Assembly: GCA_037893225.1 (NCBI GenBank)
Contig: JAZGUH010000121.1
Location: 496,001 to 560,000 of the forward strand
DNA from: Hippasteria phrygiana
Lineage: Eukaryota > Echinodermata > Asteroidea > Valvatida > Goniasteridae
DNA: 64,000 nt
Reading direction: 5' to 3'
Part shown: positions 59,371 through 64,000 of the stretch, one piece after another
How the letters are laid out: each line of letters begins with the position of its first letter
Numbering within the stretch: the first letter of the stretch is position 1
Made by a program: the position numbers and the translations under genes
Notes under the pieces: model-generated
What the model was told of the DNA's origin: nothing
Seen by the model: only the letters and a program-made list of their open reading frames with translations
The model's database searches: none

Positions 59371-59580
59371 TTAACCCATTGGGTACGGTATTTGTCGGGG
59401 TGTCGCGGCGGTTCTGGCAGCCAAATCGAACCGCTACAATGTGTTTGTGCAGTCAAGCATGACATAAACAATAATCCAACAATGGATTGAAACTGCACAA
59501 ACGGCGGCCAATGGCGTCATCCGGCCTGGTAGCACTTTTTTGTTTGCGTCCACAGACGTCATCCGTATGCAAAGGGTTAA
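59371..59580 (-). mobile_element. TTAA-ended MITE family 1, copy 5
   Basis: 210 bp from TTAACCCATTGGGTACGG to CCGTATGCAAAGGGTTAA. Confidence 0.8.
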
Positions 59581-59863
59581 GGGAGGAAGTGTTAGCGGTA
59601 CTGCTGTTTTTGCTGAGGTTCCGCATTTATCACTTCGCATCAGTATTTTGGAATGAAAACCATGTTTTTTTAAGTGGAATAATAAGGTCAATAGTTAAGC
59701 AAAGAACTGGTTAACTTTGTTAACCAGTTTATGTTGAATTACTCTATTATGAGACCGCCTGTGTACAGTGAATCGAGAATAAGGTGATTATTAGAGCCAC
59801 CTAGCTGGGTAATAGTACCTCGATCTCAAAACAGCTGTGTCCCACTTACAATACCACCTGTTT

Positions 59864-60095
59864 TAACCCTAACTCCCTAATCATTTGTCCTCCAAGTAAC
59901 CTGAATCCTCCAACATTCTCTGATTTCAAAGCGTTCAAGCTGCATATAGCCTGAATCCTCCAAAATCCTCTTATGGGGGGACCACTGCATGCAAAATCTT
60001 CCAGGTTTTTTTTCGTAAACACCCCAGCAACCTCAATCCTCTGAATTCCTCCATTTAGCAAGAAGGATTTTGGAGGATTTAGGAAGCTTGGGGTT
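59864..60095. mobile_element. Telomere-like-ended element with CCTGAATCCTCCA repeats
   Basis: TTAACCCTAACTCCCTAA at the left, AAGCTTGGGGTTAA at the right; AACCTGAATCCTCCAA-like motifs repeat inside. Confidence 0.6.
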
Positions 60096-60428
60096 AATGA
60101 GGATATCCTCCTCCCTTACTCAAACGCATGTTGGAATGTAACCATGACGGTGAGAGGTATCATTCAGCTAAAGTGAGTTGGAGATTCTACTGCGACTCTG
60201 GTGCATTGCCAATTATTTTAAAAGCATTAACCCCCCTTTTGTGCAATATTCCCATCCAATGTTTTTTCTTTTAAGTGCATATCTCAGTTTTATTTCGTAG
60301 TCCGTTTCTGACGATAGAGCTGAACAAGTTGTCGTACAGAAAGTAGTATTTATGTTTATACAATGAACTTGTACATTTCTTAAACATGTGTAGCTATTGG
60401 ACTGTTGTATGCTATGTATGCTGTCCAG

Positions 60429-60667
60429 GGGGCCAATTTCATAGAGCTGTTAAGCACAAAAATTTGCTTAGCATGAAAATGTCTTGCTTAGTAAAAACAG
60501 GTTACCAGCCAAAAGTCAATGTGATTTTCATGCTAAGCAAACAGCTGAATACCAGTCAAAAGAAATATTCCACACATGGAAATCTGGTTGGTAATCCAGT
60601 TTTTATCCAGGAAGCATTTTCATGCTAAGCAAATTTTTGTGCTTAACAGCTTTATGAAATTGGCCCC
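60429..60667. mobile_element. MITE family 4, copy 3
   Basis: GGGGCCAATTTCATAGAGCTG and CAGCTTTATGAAATTGGCCCC ends; inner TTTGCTTAGCATGAAAA arms give a near-complete fold-back. Confidence 0.8.
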
Positions 60668-61310
60668 AGCATGTACATTTGTACATTCCCCGCTAAACGT
60701 TTGCTTCCAGTGGTTTAACATACTAAACTCTTAATCATCTCTCCCCCCTCTGTATATGGATGTTCACGTTCTGTGGTTACAACCATGAGAGGACACTAGT
60801 TGTTTTAACCCACTTCCTGCGTAGGGCGGATATATGTAGTCGACTCTGTTTAATATGCTAACACTGCTTGTTAGCTTCAAATGGTGTACGTGTTTATGTT
60901 GAATCTGCTATTTCTAAGGTAATGGTGCTATAACATTTCAACACTCCCTGTGTTTTCTGTTTGTCTTGGTACCAGAAAATTTAACACGAGCAGGAATTGG
61001 GAATGTTGAAGGAATCAAGGGATACAATACTTTAACCTCACTGGTCCCGTACACTTCCAAGTAGAAACCTACCAATGTCCAAATTGTACACAAGTTAGGA
61101 AATGATTCAAGGCAATGGGAATGGACTCGTTTCGGTATCATCCAACCTGGGGGGCCTTCCACTCATGTGACCACCGCAAGTGATGCACAGCATTAGGGAT
61201 TGATTTTCCATTGAATGTGCAAAAAGTCTGCATACATTGTGTGCCTTTCAATGTCAATTGCTTGTGGAATTCTCCCTTTACGTATCTGACTAAAAGTGAC
61301 GAGTTGCCTA

Positions 61311-61479
61311 GGCCCAATTTCATGGCTCTGCTAACCACAGCTTTCCGCGCTTACGATCACCATTCTGCGCCAAAATTCCCCGCTAACGTGTGAAATACGA
61401 TTGCCGTAAGCACAGAATTTTCTGCTACAGTAAGCGGGGATTTTTCGCTAACGGTAAGCAGAGCCATGAAATTGGGTCC
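61311..61479. mobile_element. Fold-back MITE with GGCCCAATTTCATGGCTCTG ends
   Basis: The end CAGAGCCATGAAATTGGGTCC is the complement of the start. Inner arms CCCCGCTAACG and CGCTAACGG are rearranged. A distinct relative of family 4. Confidence 0.7.
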
Positions 61480-63518
61480 TGGTCTTTCCCTGATTACAAT
61501 CATGCACCTGTATTTGTGTTTGTTTTTCCAATCAGTCAAACCTGTGTTTAGCAGTTCAACTGAAATCATCTTCCTTTTGACCATCCGACCGTATGTGGAG
61601 CCTGCATTTTTTGCTTGACACTATTGGTTAACGACTTTTATTTAAATTTTTGGCTTCCCTTAACAATTATTGCAGTATTAAAAAGGTTTGTAAAAAAAGA
61701 ATTCAGCAAATGAAGTCTATTCCTTTTAAACAAAAATGTGGTTTTTGTGCCAAGCTTTTTAATGAAATGATTTCATAAAAGTAAACTGTTGTCATTTTTT
61801 TTTTCAGTTTATGCTGAAAGATGTTTATACGAGCAACAAGATGGCTGATTGTCATGTAATTGTGGTTTAACGTATCAAGGAAGCCTCAATGCTAATGGTT
61901 TTGATCAAGTTGTGTAAATAAGAATTATCTTCACATATACTACCTTTTTATTAATAATGTGTGTGAGACAAATGACTATTTTATCATGTGATATTAGAAC
62001 GGGACACTGAAGGTTTAGAATTGTATAATAAACAAATGAAAATATACAAAAATGTCATAATTTTGTACGAAGAGGAAAAGGTGACAGACGTTGTGTGGGT
62101 GTAAAAAAACAAATCATGTAAGGCAAATTCATAAAACAGTGTAACTAATTTCAACTTTAAATGTGCATTAAATGTGCATTTTACCTCTATTGTTTCATAG
62201 AAATATATATCTGAATGTCATTTTTTATTAATATGTACAGAAAAACTAAGTAGATCAGAGCGTATTCACTTATGAACTGAATTGTAAAAAAGACCCAGAA
62301 AGTTTACTTGCAGTCTATAATAAGGTGGTATAACGTGGGAAGTTGTTTTAAAATCTAGTGCAAGTTTCTGTGAATAACATGGCTCACTTTGTTTTGACCC
62401 CCAAAATAGCTTTTAATTTTCTTTTCAAGTTAAATTTTTTTTTTATTCCGTGGCAATTAAAATTTGTAGTGACTTGTACCCATATAATTCATGATTTGTG
62501 AACACTCCATTTTACAATTTCACGGAGCTGCTAAGACAAAATCGGCTTGGAACTATTTTACAAGTGATACACATCACACCACATTCTGGCTGGTAACCTG
62601 TTTCTGGTAAGCAAGAATTTGTGTGCTTGGTGGCTTAATGCAGTTGTCTCCAGAGCAGTCACATTGACGGCCCACAATCCTATGAACTTGAAGTCGGACT
62701 TTGAAGAATGCAGTGACACTAAGCTAGTATAGAGGGCATAATAGAGACTCCCAGTTTTTCTTTTTGGCATTCAGTTTGGGAGAGGTGACCCCTTGTTTGT
62801 GGGGATTGATTAAAAAGTTTATTGCCGTTTCCAAGTTTATTTCCATTAAAAATTTTAGGACATTTTAGGGAAAGTGGGAATCAAACCTGTTGAAAAAATC
62901 TGGGACATCTGACAACTTTGCTAAACATCTTGTCTGTGATTTTTCTTATGTTTTGCCACTTGGTTCTTATTGCTTTTGAACATATTTGGCCGCCTGTCTT
63001 TTTAGTGTTAAACAGTCTGCATGGTGTAGTTTGGTCCTTGAAATCTTGAAAGGAAAAACAAAGTCACAATTGTTGCAGTCCACAAAACATTTCTGTATTA
63101 AACTGAAAATAAATGTGAAGACACTGTGAAATGGTTGTGTATGCAACAATTTTGGTTGATAAGATAAGTTGCGTTGTCTACCCTAACTTATACCAGTCCT
63201 GTTGCTGCCTTATGAGTACAGGTATTTTGTAATTTGTGGACCAAACCAAGTATTTGTAACTCTTCGGCACATGTATGATACTGTATTAAAAAAAAAAAAC
63301 GTAAAAAAAACGTACCATGCCGATTGGCATAATGAAATTTTTCAGTGTTGACATGAAATAAATTACAGTATGCACTGGGTTTTGCTGGCTCAGTGATAAT
63401 TGATAGTGTAATTTTTGTACTCGCAACTATACTTTTATCTCCATCCTGTATTTATTGAAAGTGATGTTGCCATGTTGTGTTTTTATAAACTTTTTGTACA
63501 AAATGAAATCTTGCATTT

Positions 63519-63524
63519 AATAAA
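63519..63524 (+). terminator. Candidate poly(A) signal
   Basis: AATAAA followed within 30 bases by a T/CT-rich downstream element. It is the best-formed of five hexamers after the stop, but its use is inferred. Confidence 0.35.
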
Positions 63525-64000
63525 CATCCTGGCAACTTATTTTCTTTTCTTTTATTATTTTTGTTATTGAAGGGATGGAGAATAGTTTGGTGATGAATTT
63601 CTCAGAGTTGCTCTTGGAATATAAAAGATATATTTACAGATTAGATGGATAATTGGTTTTGGACATTTTTCTGTCGAACGAATTGGGGGGTTTTGTACTT
63701 ATAGCAGGCTATTTGCAGTTTTAGAGATGAAGTCGGTCATGTTACTTCAGCCAAACGATAAAACAGCAACATTGTTTGGCCATATTAGCCAAGGTTGCTT
63801 TGTCCCAATTCTCTCAATAATTAAGACCCCACTTCAACAAAAGAAAATCACAGCTGTTGCTTGAAAAGGGAACGGACTAAACTAAACTTTGTTTAAAAGT
63901 TTAAGTTGTAGGAAGTAATAGTATCCAGTACCCATGGGAAATCAATGTAATACCCGATTGAAATAAGGGCCCCCACTTGAAAAGATTTTGAGAAAATTTA

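Larger units (their letters stand above)
56140..63524 (+). other. 3' untranslated and/or downstream region of the gene
   Basis: No convincing coding sequence follows the stop. AATAAA hexamers lie at 58408, 62027, 63108, 63357 and 63519. The last is followed by a T-rich stretch (TTATTTTCTTTTCTTTT) and is a good cleavage site, but a nearer one may be used. The region holds inverted-repeat elements (56620-56850, 59371-59580, 60429-60667, 61311-61479) and low-complexity sequence. The true transcript end needs RNA evidence. Confidence 0.4.

Overview
The window is animal nuclear DNA: AT-rich sequence with one long multi-exon gene on the + strand (GT-AG introns), surrounded and invaded by transposable elements. 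tRNA-derived SINEs, a non-LTR retrotransposon, Crypton, PIF/Harbinger, THAP-bearing and hAT-like fragments, many short inverted-repeat elements and frequent TACATGTA motifs suggest a marine invertebrate deuterostome, most likely an echinoderm such as a starfish. That organism call is inference; the animal call is secure. There is no bacterial operon, CRISPR array or functional rRNA/tRNA gene.

The gene is a chromatin-corepressor scaffold of the TRERF1/ZNF541/MIDEAS family. I traced thirteen coding exons from 11417 to 56139 by matching splice sites and reading phase. They join into one open frame of 1229 residues that lacks its N-terminus, because the 5' exons lie outside the window or were not recognised. 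Order of domains: GRP/AT-hook-like basic stretch, three C2H2 fingers, 44-residue glutamine tract, a fourth C2H2 finger, a long Pro/Gln/Met-rich linker, ELM2, SANT, two more C2H2 fingers, and an acidic-serine tail. In vertebrates such ELM2-SANT proteins bind HDAC1/2 (with DNTTIP1 in the MiDAC complex), so this one probably recruits a deacetylase to DNA.

Layout: 1-11416 is non-coding repeat-rich sequence, presumably an upstream intron. Exon 1 (11417-11633) is followed by a 26.6 kb intron. It holds a PIF/Harbinger remnant, an LTR-like block, a LINE reverse transcriptase split by another transposon, a 15-bp palindromic minisatellite, a 66-bp perfect palindrome, and an 8 kb head-to-tail array of poly(A)-ended units with more than 50 TGACGTCA sites. 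Exons 2-13 lie between 38280 and 56139; their introns carry SINEs, a THAP-domain transposon fragment, a hAT-like element with target duplication, two related minisatellite elements and two Crypton fragments. From 56140 to the end is 3'UTR and/or downstream sequence with several AATAAA signals.

The best candidates for undescribed biology are the CRE-rich poly(A)-unit array, the repeat carrying a histone-type 3'-end stem-loop, the compensated hairpin pair at the array end, and the nest of TTAA-bounded elements with telomere-like CCCTAA ends.
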